Source: Roseicyclus salinarum (GTDB lineage Bacteria; Pseudomonadota; Alphaproteobacteria; Rhodobacterales; Rhodobacteraceae). Taken from it: a stretch of 50,214 nucleotides of DNA. Of this stretch, positions 15,889 through 24,161 are shown piece after piece (positions within the stretch are counted from its first letter, which is position 1; each line of letters starts with the position of its first letter). The position numbers and the translations under genes are program-made. The stretch is from contig NZ_JARRSA010000027.1 in NCBI RefSeq assembly GCF_029624655.1, positions 1 through 50,214 on the forward strand, written 5' to 3'. The notes below the pieces were generated by a model. That model worked only from the letters and a program-made list of their open reading frames with translations, did no database searches and was not told the DNA's origin.

Positions 15889-16221
15889 TCAGCCGTGGTT
15901 CCGGTCGGTCTGTTCGATGTAGAGGCGAAGCTCTTCCGATTCCGCCCGCGCCTCGCGCAGGCCGTCCATCGTGGCGCGCAGTTCTGCCTCCGTCTGGCTG
16001 AGCTGGCTCGTCAGTTCCGTCTCGCGCTGCTGCAGGTAGGCGATCGCCTGGTCGCGCGTCTCCTCGGCGTCGTGCAGGGCGCGTGCGAGGGCCTCCATCT
16101 CGCCGAGGTCGGCGCTCGAGACCCGGCTGAAGCGCGCCACGAGCCAATGCGCCAGCCATCCGAGGCCGAAGGCCACGAAAAGGATGATGGCGATGGCGAT
16201 GATGAACTGAAGCCGATCCAT
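15889..16221 (-). CDS. Small membrane-anchored coiled-coil protein
   Basis: A 110-residue protein. Residues about 6-29 (FIIAIAIILFVAFGLGWLAH) form one transmembrane helix, followed by a long charged helix with heptad-like spacing (EALARALHDAEETRDQ, ELTSQLSQTEAELRATMDGL). It probably dimerises through a coiled coil. It starts 6 bp downstream of the OmpA-family gene stop on the same strand, so both are cotranscribed and may act together in the cell envelope. I do not recognise a named family. Confidence 0.8.
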   Translation of the reverse strand: MDRLQFIIAIAIILFVAFGLGWLAHWLVARFSRVSSADLGEMEALARALHDAEETRDQAIAYLQQRETELTSQLSQTEAELRATMDGLREARAESEELRLYIEQTDRNHG

Positions 16222-16227
16222 GCGCCG

Positions 16228-18168
16228 TTACTCCTCCTCTGGCGGGGCGGCCGCGGCGGCGGCCTCCGCGATACTGTCGGGCCGGGGTTCCGGGCGAAGC
16301 GCGAAGGCTTCGGCGCGCGCCTCGGCTTGGGCTTCGGCCTCGGCGCGCGCTTCGAGCGCGTCGACCTGATCTTGCAGGCGGAACTCGATGCGGCGGTTTC
16401 GCTCGCGTCCGGCTTCGGTGCCGTTGTCGGCGATGGGCTGGCTCTCGCCATAGCCGCGCGCCGTCAGGTTCGAGACCAGCACGCCGCGCGCCAGTAGGCC
16501 GTTCAGGACCGCGTCGGCGCGGCTCTGGCTGAGGCCGAGGTTCATCTCCTCGCGGCCCTGGCTGTCGGTGTGGCCGCCGATTTCCATGGCGACGTGCATG
16601 CAGTTCGGCAGGATCTCGGCGATCTGGTCGAGGATCTCCCCGGCCTCGTCCGTGATCTCGACCGATCCGGGTTCGAACACGATCTTCCGGTCTTCCTGCA
16701 CCGACTGGATCGAGGCGACGCATTCCTCGGCCGTGGGCATCGAGGCGATCGGGTCGAGTTCCTCGTCGTAGCGGATGTCGAGCTGGAAGTCGGCTCCGGC
16801 GCCGAGCGCGTCGCTCAATTGCCGCGTCAGCTCCGAGCGCAGGTCGGCGTCGCCGGTCCGCCCGCGGATCCGGAGCGTGTCCGGCTCCAGCGTCAGTTCG
16901 CCTTCGTGGAGCTGCGCCAGCGCCCTCAGGCCCGCCATGGCGCGCACCGACCAGCCCTGCGGCAGGTCGGGCACGGCGCGGGTGGCCAGATCGGTGCGCT
17001 CCCGCCCGAAGACGGCGACGGCGAAGGCCGCGACGGACTGGCCGACGGGTCCTTCGGGCAGTCGGCCGCGCAGGCGCACGCCGGTGTCCGCGTCGAGATT
17101 GGCGAAGAAGCGGGCGGGGCCGCCGGCGTCGTTCTCGGCCTCCGGAAGCACGCCCTGAAGCGTGAAGACCTCGGGAAGGGCCGCGTCCAGCTCGCCGATC
17201 ACGCGGTCGAATTCGTCCTGCCCTGTGCCCTGCGCCGCGACCAGCGTGACGTAGGCGTCCGAGAAGGTGAGCGTCCCGCCGGGAAGCTCGTGCAGCGCAT
17301 TCAGGCCGATCTCCACCGCCTGCGCCCAGCTGGGGCTGGGCACGCCGAGGCCGATGGGGCAGGCGATGTCGCCCTCCATGCCGGCCGCGCGGGCCGCGGC
17401 GAGGATCCTTTCATGCGCGCGGGCGGTGTCGGCGGCGCAGGCCTCGAACCTCGATCCCTCGGCGTCACGCACCGCGCGCAGCGTGAAGGGCGAGAAGACC
17501 GGCCGGGGCGCGGAGATGTCGAGCACGACCTCCACTCCGGCGGGACGCGCGGCCTGAAGGTCCGCGATCCACTCGGATTGCTGCTCGGGGCTGTCGCTGA
17601 TCGCCTCCACCTCGACGCGGTCGGCGTAGACGGTGACCTTCGAGCGCGGCAGCTGCCTGAGCGCCCTCAGGCCATAGCCGAGCGCCGAGATCCATGTGTC
17701 GGGCGCCGGGTAATCGGCCGTCTCGACCATGTCCGTCACCTCGGTTCCGTCGGCGATGCTCTCGATCGCGTCGGCAATCTCGTCGCCGCCGTCCACGCCG
17801 GGCACGAGGCCGATGATCTGGATGCCGTCGCCGTTGCGCAGCATGTCGAGGGAGAAGCGCGGCGCGGCGGCAGTGTCGCGGATCTCGATCGCCGCCTCGT
17901 TGACCACGCGGTCCCCGTCGATCACCGAGCCTGCGCGCGATTCCGCCAGAAAGCGGCTCGCCTCGTCGGGGGCCGTGCCGCGAAGGAAGATCTGAAGCCC
18001 GTCCGCGTCGACCTCGGCCCAGTGGAAGCCTTCCTCCTCCAGCACCTCGCTCACCGCCTCGATCGAGCGCCGTTCGATCGTGATCGCCGCGACCACGGCG
18101 ACGCCCAGCGACAGGGCGCCGGCGGCGATGAAGGACAGGATGACGGCGAAGAAGGGAGTACGGATCAT
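16228..18168 (-). CDS. OmpA family protein with repeated N-terminal BON-like modules
   Basis: A 646-residue envelope protein. Residues about 6-33 are one hydrophobic segment (AVILSFIAAGALSLGVAVV), a membrane anchor. The long middle region contains several repeats of a BON-like pattern in which a small beta-alpha unit is followed by SALGYGLRALRQL, EIGLNALHEL and AMAGLRALAQL. The C-terminal 110 residues are an OmpA/MotB peptidoglycan-binding domain (IVFEPGSVEI, GGHTDSQGREEMNLGLSQSR, YGESQPIADN, RNRRIEFRL). It probably ties the inner membrane to the wall. ATG 18168 puts the anchor at the N-terminus. The C-terminal tail is Ala/Glu rich and repetitive. Confidence 0.88.
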   Translation of the reverse strand: MIRTPFFAVILSFIAAGALSLGVAVVAAITIERRSIEAVSEVLEEEGFHWAEVDADGLQIFLRGTAPDEASRFLAESRAGSVIDGDRVVNEAAIEIRDTAAAPRFSLDMLRNGDGIQIIGLVPGVDGGDEIADAIESIADGTEVTDMVETADYPAPDTWISALGYGLRALRQLPRSKVTVYADRVEVEAISDSPEQQSEWIADLQAARPAGVEVVLDISAPRPVFSPFTLRAVRDAEGSRFEACAADTARAHERILAAARAAGMEGDIACPIGLGVPSPSWAQAVEIGLNALHELPGGTLTFSDAYVTLVAAQGTGQDEFDRVIGELDAALPEVFTLQGVLPEAENDAGGPARFFANLDADTGVRLRGRLPEGPVGQSVAAFAVAVFGRERTDLATRAVPDLPQGWSVRAMAGLRALAQLHEGELTLEPDTLRIRGRTGDADLRSELTRQLSDALGAGADFQLDIRYDEELDPIASMPTAEECVASIQSVQEDRKIVFEPGSVEITDEAGEILDQIAEILPNCMHVAMEIGGHTDSQGREEMNLGLSQSRADAVLNGLLARGVLVSNLTARGYGESQPIADNGTEAGRERNRRIEFRLQDQVDALEARAEAEAQAEARAEAFALRPEPRPDSIAEAAAAAAPPEEE

Positions 18169-18249
18169 GCGCGGGGTCTGTCGTCCGGGCCCGGGACGGG
18201 CTCGCGCCGGGTTAGCGCGTTGCGCCCGGGGGTTCAATCTCGGTCGGTC

Positions 18250-19230
18250 TCAGAGGAAGGCCGCGACGGCGAAAAACAGCGCAGGCAGAAGCCCGGTGTC
18301 GCGGTTGGACCTGAACATCCGGAGGCAGACGCCGCCGTCGTCGATGTCGAGCCGGCCAAGCTGCCAGGCCATGTGCCAGCCCATCGCCCAGACGCCCGCC
18401 AGCGCCACGGCGAGGGCAAGGACGTCGCCGCCCGGCACCAGCGCCAGCAGCACCCCCAGCGACAGGAGCGCGACCGCGGCCATCATGAAACCGCGCAGCC
18501 ACGGCATCGTCGCGGCCCCGAACAGGAGCGCCGTGGACTTCACGCCGATCAGCGCGTCATCCTCCTTGTCCTGGTGGGCGTAGATCGTGTCGTAGAACAG
18601 CGTCCACGCGATGCCGCCGAGATAGAGGGCCACGGCGGGCCATCCGAGCGATCCGGTGTGGGCGGTCCACGCCAGCAGCGCGCCCCAGTTGAACGCGAGG
18701 CCGAGGAACACCTGTGGCCACCATGTGAAGCGCTTGGCGAAGGGATAGACAGCGACCGGCGCGAGCGCGAGGATGCCAAGCGCGATGGCGGCCCCGTTGA
18801 AGGTCAGGAGGATGCCGAACGCGAGCAGTGCCTGGACCACCAGCCAGCCGAAGGCGCGGCGCGGCGTGACCTGCCCGGAGGGGATCGGCCGCGACCTGGT
18901 GCGGGCCACGCCCGCGTCGATGTCGCGGTCGGTGATGTCGTTCCACGTGCAGCCCGCGCCGCGCATCAGGAAGGCGCCTATGGCGCATCCCGCCACGATC
19001 CACAGGTCGAGCGGGCGCAGGCCCGAGGGATCCGCGGCGGCGGCAAGCATGACCCCCCACCAGCAGGGCAGAAGCAGCAGCCATGTCCCGATCGGCCGGT
19101 CCGCCCGGCTGAGCCGCAGGTAGGGACGCAGGGCGGCCGGTGCGCGCGTGTCGACCCAATTGCCGGAAACGGCGTCGTAGACCTGTCCGTCGGCGGCCGG
19201 TGCCTCTGGCCTTCCCTGCGCGTCGCCCAT
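18250..19230 (-). CDS. ubiA: 4-hydroxybenzoate polyprenyltransferase UbiA
   Basis: A 326-residue UbiA-family prenyltransferase with eight or nine membrane helices. The two Asp-rich prenyl-diphosphate/Mg sites are NDITDRDIDAGVARTRSRP and DTIYAHQDKEDD; RADRPIGTWLLLLPCWWG at the first helix is typical of UbiA. It attaches the polyprenyl tail to 4-hydroxybenzoate in ubiquinone synthesis at the inner membrane. ATG 19230 is preceded on the minus strand by GAGG. Its start lies only 12 bp from the divergent rsmE start, so its promoter must sit inside rsmE, or the two transcripts overlap. Confidence 0.95.
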   Translation of the reverse strand: MGDAQGRPEAPAADGQVYDAVSGNWVDTRAPAALRPYLRLSRADRPIGTWLLLLPCWWGVMLAAAADPSGLRPLDLWIVAGCAIGAFLMRGAGCTWNDITDRDIDAGVARTRSRPIPSGQVTPRRAFGWLVVQALLAFGILLTFNGAAIALGILALAPVAVYPFAKRFTWWPQVFLGLAFNWGALLAWTAHTGSLGWPAVALYLGGIAWTLFYDTIYAHQDKEDDALIGVKSTALLFGAATMPWLRGFMMAAVALLSLGVLLALVPGGDVLALAVALAGVWAMGWHMAWQLGRLDIDDGGVCLRMFRSNRDTGLLPALFFAVAAFL

Positions 19231-19242
19231 AGGTTTCGCCTC

Positions 19243-19971
19243 ATGTCGCGTCCCAAGATACGGCTCCATGTAGAGCATCCCCTGAGCGAAGGGCAAACGG
19301 TCGACCTGACGCGGGAGCAGGCGAACTACCTTTTCGCGGTCATGCGCCTGTCGCCCGGCGACGCCATCGCGCTGTTCAACGGGCGCGACGGGGAATGGCG
19401 CGCGGACATCACCCAGGGCAGCAAGCGCGGAGGGACGCTGACGATCGTCGAGCGGACGGCGCCGCAGATGGACCCGCCGGACCTGTGGCTTCTGTTCGCG
19501 CCGATCAAGAAGGCGCGCACGGATTTCATCGTCGAGAAGGCGGCCGAGTTGGGCGCGGCGCGCATCCTGCCGGTCCAGACCGACTACACCAATTCCGAGC
19601 GCGTTCGCCGCGACAGGCTTCAGGCCCACGCGATCGAGGCGGCTGAGCAGTGCGGCGGCACCTACGTGCCCCCCGTGGAGGAGTTGCAGCCGCTTTCGGC
19701 GCTACTGGACGCATGGCCCGAGGGGCGGCGCCTCGTGTTCGCCGACGAGACGCTGGCAGGGTCGAGGCAGGCGCTTGCCGCCGCGTCCGACGCGTCGGGA
19801 TGGGCGATCCTGATCGGGCCGGAAGGCGGCTTCTCCGAGGCCGAGCGCGAGCGCCTGCGTGCGCTGCCCTTCGTGACGTCCGTTTCCCTCGGCCCGCGCG
19901 TCCTGCGCGCAGACACCGCCGCCGTCGCGGCCATGGCGCTCTGGCAGGCCGAAAGGGGGGATTGGCGGTGA
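19243..19971 (+). CDS. rsmE: 16S rRNA (uracil1498-N3)-methyltransferase RsmE
   Basis: A 242-residue SPOUT methyltransferase. The N-terminal PUA-like domain includes REQANYLFAVMRLSPGD and LFNGRDGEW; the SAM-binding trefoil-knot region reads LIGPEGGFSEAERERL and SVSLGPRVLRADTAAVAAM, the RsmE signature. It methylates U1498 of 16S rRNA. ATG 19243 gives the canonical MSRPKIRLHVEHPL start. It is divergent from ubiA with a 12-bp gap and overlaps the next GNAT gene by GTGA. Confidence 0.96.
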   Translation: MSRPKIRLHVEHPLSEGQTVDLTREQANYLFAVMRLSPGDAIALFNGRDGEWRADITQGSKRGGTLTIVERTAPQMDPPDLWLLFAPIKKARTDFIVEKAAELGAARILPVQTDYTNSERVRRDRLQAHAIEAAEQCGGTYVPPVEELQPLSALLDAWPEGRRLVFADETLAGSRQALAAASDASGWAILIGPEGGFSEAERERLRALPFVTSVSLGPRVLRADTAAVAAMALWQAERGDWR

Positions 19972-20789
19972 GACGCGCGAGCGCCTGCGACCGGGAGGCG
20001 ATCGAGGCCTTCCTTCGCCGGGATCCGGCGCACGCGATGTTCCCGCTGTCGAACCTGTTGCGCCACGGACTGGGCGAGGGGCCGGGACGCGCGATGAACC
20101 GCGGCGCGCTTCGGGGTGTTCTGGGCGTCACCGGCGACGGGATGATCCTGCCGGTCTGCCCCGCGACCGCCCCGCAGGAGATGGCGCGCGCGCTCGCCGG
20201 ACGGCGGATGATCGGCATCATGGGCGCCGGACCGCAGGTGCGCCCCCTCGCGGCGCTTCTGGGGCTGGACGGGGCGGACAGGGCGCTGGACGAGGACGAG
20301 GCGCAATTCGTGCTCGACCTTGACGATCTGGTCGTTCCGGGCGGTCCCGGGCGGCTGGTGCCGCTGGCCGATCTCGACGCCGAGACCCGCGTCGCGTGGC
20401 GACGGGACTACTGTATCGAGACGCTCGGCACCCCGCCCGAACGCGCTGCGGCCACGGCCGAGGCCGACGTGGCGCACTACCTCTCGGAAGGGTCGCACCG
20501 GGCGCTGATCGACGGTGGCATGCCCTTGGCCATGACCGGTTTCAACGCGCGCCTGCCCGACATCGTGCAGGTCGGCGCGGTCTACACGCCACCCGCCCTG
20601 CGCAATCGCGGCCACGCCCGGCGGGCCGTCGCCCTGCACCTTGCCGAGGCGCGGGATGCGGGCGTGCGGCGCGCCACGCTCTTCACGTCGGGGCCGGCGG
20701 CCATTCGCGCCTACGAAGCGCTCGGATTTCGCCGCTCGGGGACCTGGACGGTCATCCTTCCGGCCCGGCCCGAGGTGATCCATGGCTGA
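19968..20789 (+). CDS. GNAT family N-acetyltransferase
   Basis: A 273-residue protein read from GTG 19968, which overlaps the rsmE stop by GTGA; a longer frame runs back through rsmE but has no acetyltransferase features. The C-terminal GNAT fold has the acetyl-CoA pyrophosphate-binding loop in PALRNRGHARRAVALHLAEA (R/Q-x2-G-x-G/A type) and the final strand AIRAYEALGFRRSG. The N-terminal ~140 residues resemble the first half of two-domain GNAT proteins. Acceptor is unknown. It is coupled downstream to a small membrane protein (8-bp overlap). Confidence 0.85.
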   Translation: MRRASACDREAIEAFLRRDPAHAMFPLSNLLRHGLGEGPGRAMNRGALRGVLGVTGDGMILPVCPATAPQEMARALAGRRMIGIMGAGPQVRPLAALLGLDGADRALDEDEAQFVLDLDDLVVPGGPGRLVPLADLDAETRVAWRRDYCIETLGTPPERAAATAEADVAHYLSEGSHRALIDGGMPLAMTGFNARLPDIVQVGAVYTPPALRNRGHARRAVALHLAEARDAGVRRATLFTSGPAAIRAYEALGFRRSGTWTVILPARPEVIHG

Positions 20790-21306
20790 GTTCCTCCGCC
20801 CCGAGGCCACCGCCGCGCTGCGCCGCTGGCGCGAGGTGCTTCTGGTGCTGGCCGTCGTCGCCGCGGGCCTCTGGATCGCGCTGCGGCCCGGACCCGTCGT
20901 GCAGGGGTTCGGCTGGCTTCTTGCCGCCCTCGGCGCGTTCATGCTGGTGCCCGCCATCCGCCGCGCCCGCTTCGCCGCGTCGGGCGACGCGCCCGGCGTC
21001 GTTCAGGTGGACGAGCGGCGGATCCTCTACATGGGTCCGACGCATGGCGGCGCGGTCGCGCTCGACGAGCTGGAGCACCTGTCGCTGCGCCGGACCGAGG
21101 ACGGCCGCGCGGCATGGGTGCTGGTGGAGGGCGGCACGCTCCTGGTGATCCCGGTCGAGGCGCGTGGGGCCGAGGCGCTGTTCGATGCGTTCACGGCGCT
21201 GCCGGGCCTTTCCGCGAACGCGATCCTCGCCGCGCGTGAAGGCACGGCGCGCGGCACCACGCGACTGTGGACGCGCGCACAGAACCTTGCCCTGAACAAG
21301 CCTTGA
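20782..21306 (+). CDS. Conserved hypothetical membrane protein
   Basis: A 174-residue protein with two adjacent hydrophobic helices near residues 17-56 (EVLLVLAVVAAGLWIAL and FGWLLAALGAFMLVPAI) and a soluble C-terminal domain with beta-strand-like stretches (VVQVDERRILYMGP, ALDELEHLSLRR, TLLVIPVEARG). The pattern is that of a small PH-like domain tethered to the inner membrane, but I cannot name a family. It overlaps the GNAT gene by 8 bp and is the last gene before gshA. Confidence 0.75.
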   Translation: MAEFLRPEATAALRRWREVLLVLAVVAAGLWIALRPGPVVQGFGWLLAALGAFMLVPAIRRARFAASGDAPGVVQVDERRILYMGPTHGGAVALDELEHLSLRRTEDGRAAWVLVEGGTLLVIPVEARGAEALFDAFTALPGLSANAILAAREGTARGTTRLWTRAQNLALNKP

Positions 21307-21316
21307 CACGCCAGAA

Positions 21317-21365
21317 GCTCCGGGCCACCTCTGCGCTCCGAACCCTCGTCAGCAGCGCCCGGAGC
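21317..21365 (+). promoter_or_regulatory. Inverted repeat that can sequester the gshA ribosome-binding site
   Basis: GCTCCGGGC (21317-21325) pairs perfectly with GCCCGGAGC (21357-21365). The right arm contains GGAG, the only Shine-Dalgarno, 6 nt before ATG 21371. A second GCTCCG at 21335-21340 can pair with the same SD region, giving two competing folds. A TTGACA at 21303-21308 could be a -35, but the matching -10 (CACCTC) is poor. Confidence 0.45.
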
Positions 21366-21370
21366 CCCGC

Positions 21371-22741
21371 ATGTCCATTCCCCAGTCCGGCGGTGGCCCG
21401 ATCGAGCGGCCCGAACAACTTGCCGAATACCTCGAAGCGGGCTGCAAGCCGCCCGAGGATTGGCGCATCGGGACCGAGCACGAGAAGTTCGGCTACACGA
21501 AGGACACGCTGCGTCCCTTGCCCTATGACGGCCAGCGGTCAATCAAGGCGGTTCTCGAGGGGCTTCGGGAGCGCTTCGGCTGGACGCCGGTGCTGGAGGG
21601 CGGCAACATCATCGGCCTCGAGAAGGACGGCGCCAACGTCAGTCTCGAACCCGGTGGCCAGCTCGAGCTGTCAGGCGCGCCGCTGGAGACCATCCACCAG
21701 ACCTGCGACGAGGTGAACGAGCACCTGCGCGAGGTCCGCGAGGTCGCCGACGCGATCGGCGTGGGCTTCATCGGCCTCGGCGCCGCGCCGATCTGGCACC
21801 ACGAGGACATGCCGATGATGCCCAAGGGGCGCTACCGGCTGATGACCGACTACATGGACCGGGTCGGAACGCTCGGGAAGACGATGATGTACCGCACCTG
21901 CACGGTGCAGGTGAACCTCGACTTCGCCTCGGAGGCCGACATGGTCCAAAAGCTGCGCGTGGCCTTCGCGCTGCAGCCGGTGGCGACCGCGCTCTTCGCC
22001 AATTCTCCGTTCATCGACGGCGCGCCCAACGGCCACAAGTCGTGGCGCAGCCGCGTCTGGCGCGACCTCGACCCCGACCGGACCGGGATGCTGCCCTTCG
22101 TGTTCGAGGAGGGCATGGGGTTCCAGCGGTGGGTGGACTACGCGCTCGATGTGCCGATGTATTTCGTCTACCGCGACGGCAGATACATCGACGCCCTCGG
22201 CCAGTCCTTCCGCGACTTCCTGAAGGGCAGGCTTCCCGCGCTGCCGGGCGAGGTGCCGACGCTCAGCGACTGGGCCGATCACCTGACCACGATCTTCCCC
22301 GAGGCGCGGATCAAGAAGTTCATAGAGATGCGCGGCGCCGATGGCGGGCCGTGGCGGCGGCTTTGCGCGCTGCCCGCGTTCTGGGTGGGGTTGACCTACG
22401 ACCAGTCCGCGCTCGACGCCGCTTGGGACCTCGTGAAGGGCTGGGATGACGAAACGCGCGAGGAGCTTCGTGTCGCGGCCTCGGTCCACGCGCTCGACGC
22501 GCGCGTCGGCACGATCGACATGCGCACGCTCGCCCGAGACGTCGTCGCCATCGCCGAGGAAGGCCTGCGCGCGCGGGCGCGTCCCGGCGCGGGCGGCCTC
22601 ATCCCGGACGAGACGCATTTCCTTGCTGCGCTGAAGGACAGCGTCGATACGGGCAAGGTGCCCGCCGACGAATTGCTGGAGCATTACCGCACCGACTGGG
22701 CGGGCGACCTCAGCCGCATCTACTCGGAATACAGCTACTGA
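21371..22741 (+). CDS. gshA: Glutamate--cysteine ligase (plant/alphaproteobacterial type)
   Basis: A 456-residue enzyme of the GCS2 (class 3) type. Recognised segments: DWRIGTEHEKFGY near residue 37, GGNIIGLEKDGANVSLEPGGQ, MTDYMDRVGTLGKTMMYRTC, TVQVNLDFASEADM, and FEEGMGFQRWVDYALDVPM. It joins glutamate and cysteine with ATP, the first and rate-limiting step of glutathione synthesis in the cytosol. It begins 64 bp after the upstream membrane-protein gene, and its RBS lies in a hairpin. It is convergent with the DUF805 gene, 6 bp apart. Confidence 0.95.
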   Translation: MSIPQSGGGPIERPEQLAEYLEAGCKPPEDWRIGTEHEKFGYTKDTLRPLPYDGQRSIKAVLEGLRERFGWTPVLEGGNIIGLEKDGANVSLEPGGQLELSGAPLETIHQTCDEVNEHLREVREVADAIGVGFIGLGAAPIWHHEDMPMMPKGRYRLMTDYMDRVGTLGKTMMYRTCTVQVNLDFASEADMVQKLRVAFALQPVATALFANSPFIDGAPNGHKSWRSRVWRDLDPDRTGMLPFVFEEGMGFQRWVDYALDVPMYFVYRDGRYIDALGQSFRDFLKGRLPALPGEVPTLSDWADHLTTIFPEARIKKFIEMRGADGGPWRRLCALPAFWVGLTYDQSALDAAWDLVKGWDDETREELRVAASVHALDARVGTIDMRTLARDVVAIAEEGLRARARPGAGGLIPDETHFLAALKDSVDTGKVPADELLEHYRTDWAGDLSRIYSEYSY

Positions 22742-22747
22742 GGGGCC

Positions 22748-23434
22748 TCAGGTCCGGCGCACGGACTTGTTGCGCTCGATCGCGGGCAGCACGCGCGCGC
22801 GGTAGTAATCCTCGAACTCGGACTTGCGCTGCTGGGCGACCTGTCGGCCAAGGTCGTCTTCCTCGGCCTTGATGCGCGCCTTCTTGTGCGCCTGCCTCTG
22901 CCGGCCCTCGACGGGATCGGGCCCGAAGCGGTTCTCGCCGCGTGTGCCCGGCAGGCAGAGCACCACGATGAACCATATCGAACAGAGCGCCGGCACGGCC
23001 GTGGCGGCGAGGGCCATCGTCTCGGCTGTGTCCTGCGATGCGCTGCGCGACGCCAGCGTCACGAGCCCCAAGACCGCGAGGAAGCCCAGGATCAGGGGCT
23101 TGAACATCCACCACCCCCTGCGTCCGGTGTCGTGGAGACGGCGCACCGTCACCGCGAGGTAGGGGATCCAGTAAAGGAACAGGGTCGCCACGAGGTAGAC
23201 GGCCGAATAGCGCCGGAACAGCGCCTCGTAGTCCTTGATCATCGCCTGAAGCGCGGGCCCGTCTCCGGTGGCAACCTGCGGCTGGGTGAGGACCCAGAAG
23301 ATCGCCGCGCCCTGCAGAAGCAGCGCCACCACGAAAGTGAAAAGCACGAACCACCAGTATTCCGCGCGCCGCGCGCGGCCCGAGAAGTCGAACATGTTCC
23401 GGTAGACCGACCCGACGGCGCCGAACATTCCCAT
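22748..23434 (-). CDS. DUF805 domain membrane protein
   Basis: A 228-residue protein. The DUF805 hallmark FDFSGRARRAEYWWFVLF opens the domain, followed by four hydrophobic helices and the conserved VRRLHDTGRRGWW. The C-terminal ~60 residues after GENRFGPDP are strongly charged (RQRQAHKKARIKAEEDD) and cytoplasmic. Function of DUF805 is unknown. ATG 23434 is chosen because a GAGGGGG purine tract precedes it and it gives the normal domain start. Probably the last gene of the pyrB-plsY transcript, 112 bp downstream of plsY. Confidence 0.85.
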   Translation of the reverse strand: MGMFGAVGSVYRNMFDFSGRARRAEYWWFVLFTFVVALLLQGAAIFWVLTQPQVATGDGPALQAMIKDYEALFRRYSAVYLVATLFLYWIPYLAVTVRRLHDTGRRGWWMFKPLILGFLAVLGLVTLASRSASQDTAETMALAATAVPALCSIWFIVVLCLPGTRGENRFGPDPVEGRQRQAHKKARIKAEEDDLGRQVAQQRKSEFEDYYRARVLPAIERNKSVRRT

Positions 23435-23546
23435 GATGACCGCCCACCCCCTCGCCGATGGATGTTGCCGTTTCGCCGGGGATACGGGGTGAAAATGGCC
23501 GGAGAATGGCATCTTGGGGACATGGCGCGGGTCCGGCCCGCGCGGG

Positions 23547-24161
23547 TCAGGTCTTGCGGCCGATCCTCGGCTCGGTGCCGGCCCTGAGGCGCGCGATGTT
23601 CTCGCGGTGACGCCAGACGATCAGGGCGGCAAGAAGCGTACAGAGGACGGCCAGTTCCGGATGCCCCAGAAGCCGGGCCCATACCGGCGACAGGACCGCC
23701 GCGACCAGTGCCGCGAGCGACGAGAAGCGGCCGACGCCCGCCACGACGAGCCATGTGGCGCCTGCCGCAAGGCCGAGCGGCCACCAGAGCGCGAAGAGCG
23801 TGCCGAAGAACGTCGCCACGCCCTTGCCGCCCCGGAAGCGGAGGTAGACCGGGAAGCAGTGCCCGAAGAACGCCGCGAACGCCGCGATCTGCGCCGCGTC
23901 CTCTCCGCCCACGAGGGCCCGCGCGAGAAGGACGGCGATGCCGCCCTTGCCCGCGTCCAGGATCAGCGTCAGCGCGGCGGCCGTCTTGTTGCCCGTGCGC
24001 AGGACGTTCGTCGCGCCGATGTTGCCCGATCCGATCTTGCGCAGATCCCCCAGCCCGAAGGCCCGCGCCATCACGATCCCGAAGGGCACCGACCCCAGAA
24101 GGTAGGCCAGGAGGGCCACCAGCGAAAGCGTGGCGGCGCCGCTGTCGAATGCTGGCATCAT
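23547..24161 (-). CDS. plsY: Glycerol-3-phosphate acyltransferase PlsY
   Basis: A 204-residue polytopic membrane protein with the three PlsY motifs: GSVPFG, GSGNIGATNVLR with the adjacent DAGKG, and RFRGGKGVATFFG. It acylates glycerol-3-phosphate at position 1 using acyl-phosphate, the first step of phospholipid synthesis. ATG 24161 overlaps the pyrC' stop (ATGATGA), and a second ATG follows directly. Coupling of plsY to a pyrimidine operon looks like a shared growth-linked transcript rather than a pathway. Confidence 0.95.
   Translation of the reverse strand: MMPAFDSGAATLSLVALLAYLLGSVPFGIVMARAFGLGDLRKIGSGNIGATNVLRTGNKTAAALTLILDAGKGGIAVLLARALVGGEDAAQIAAFAAFFGHCFPVYLRFRGGKGVATFFGTLFALWWPLGLAAGATWLVVAGVGRFSSLAALVAAVLSPVWARLLGHPELAVLCTLLAALIVWRHRENIARLRAGTEPRIGRKT

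Noticed and set aside
16570-19242. Long plus-strand open frame across the OmpA-family and ubiA genes, in frame with rsmE
   Set aside because: Low-complexity Arg/Gly/His-rich translation without motifs; rsmE has its own proper start at 19243.
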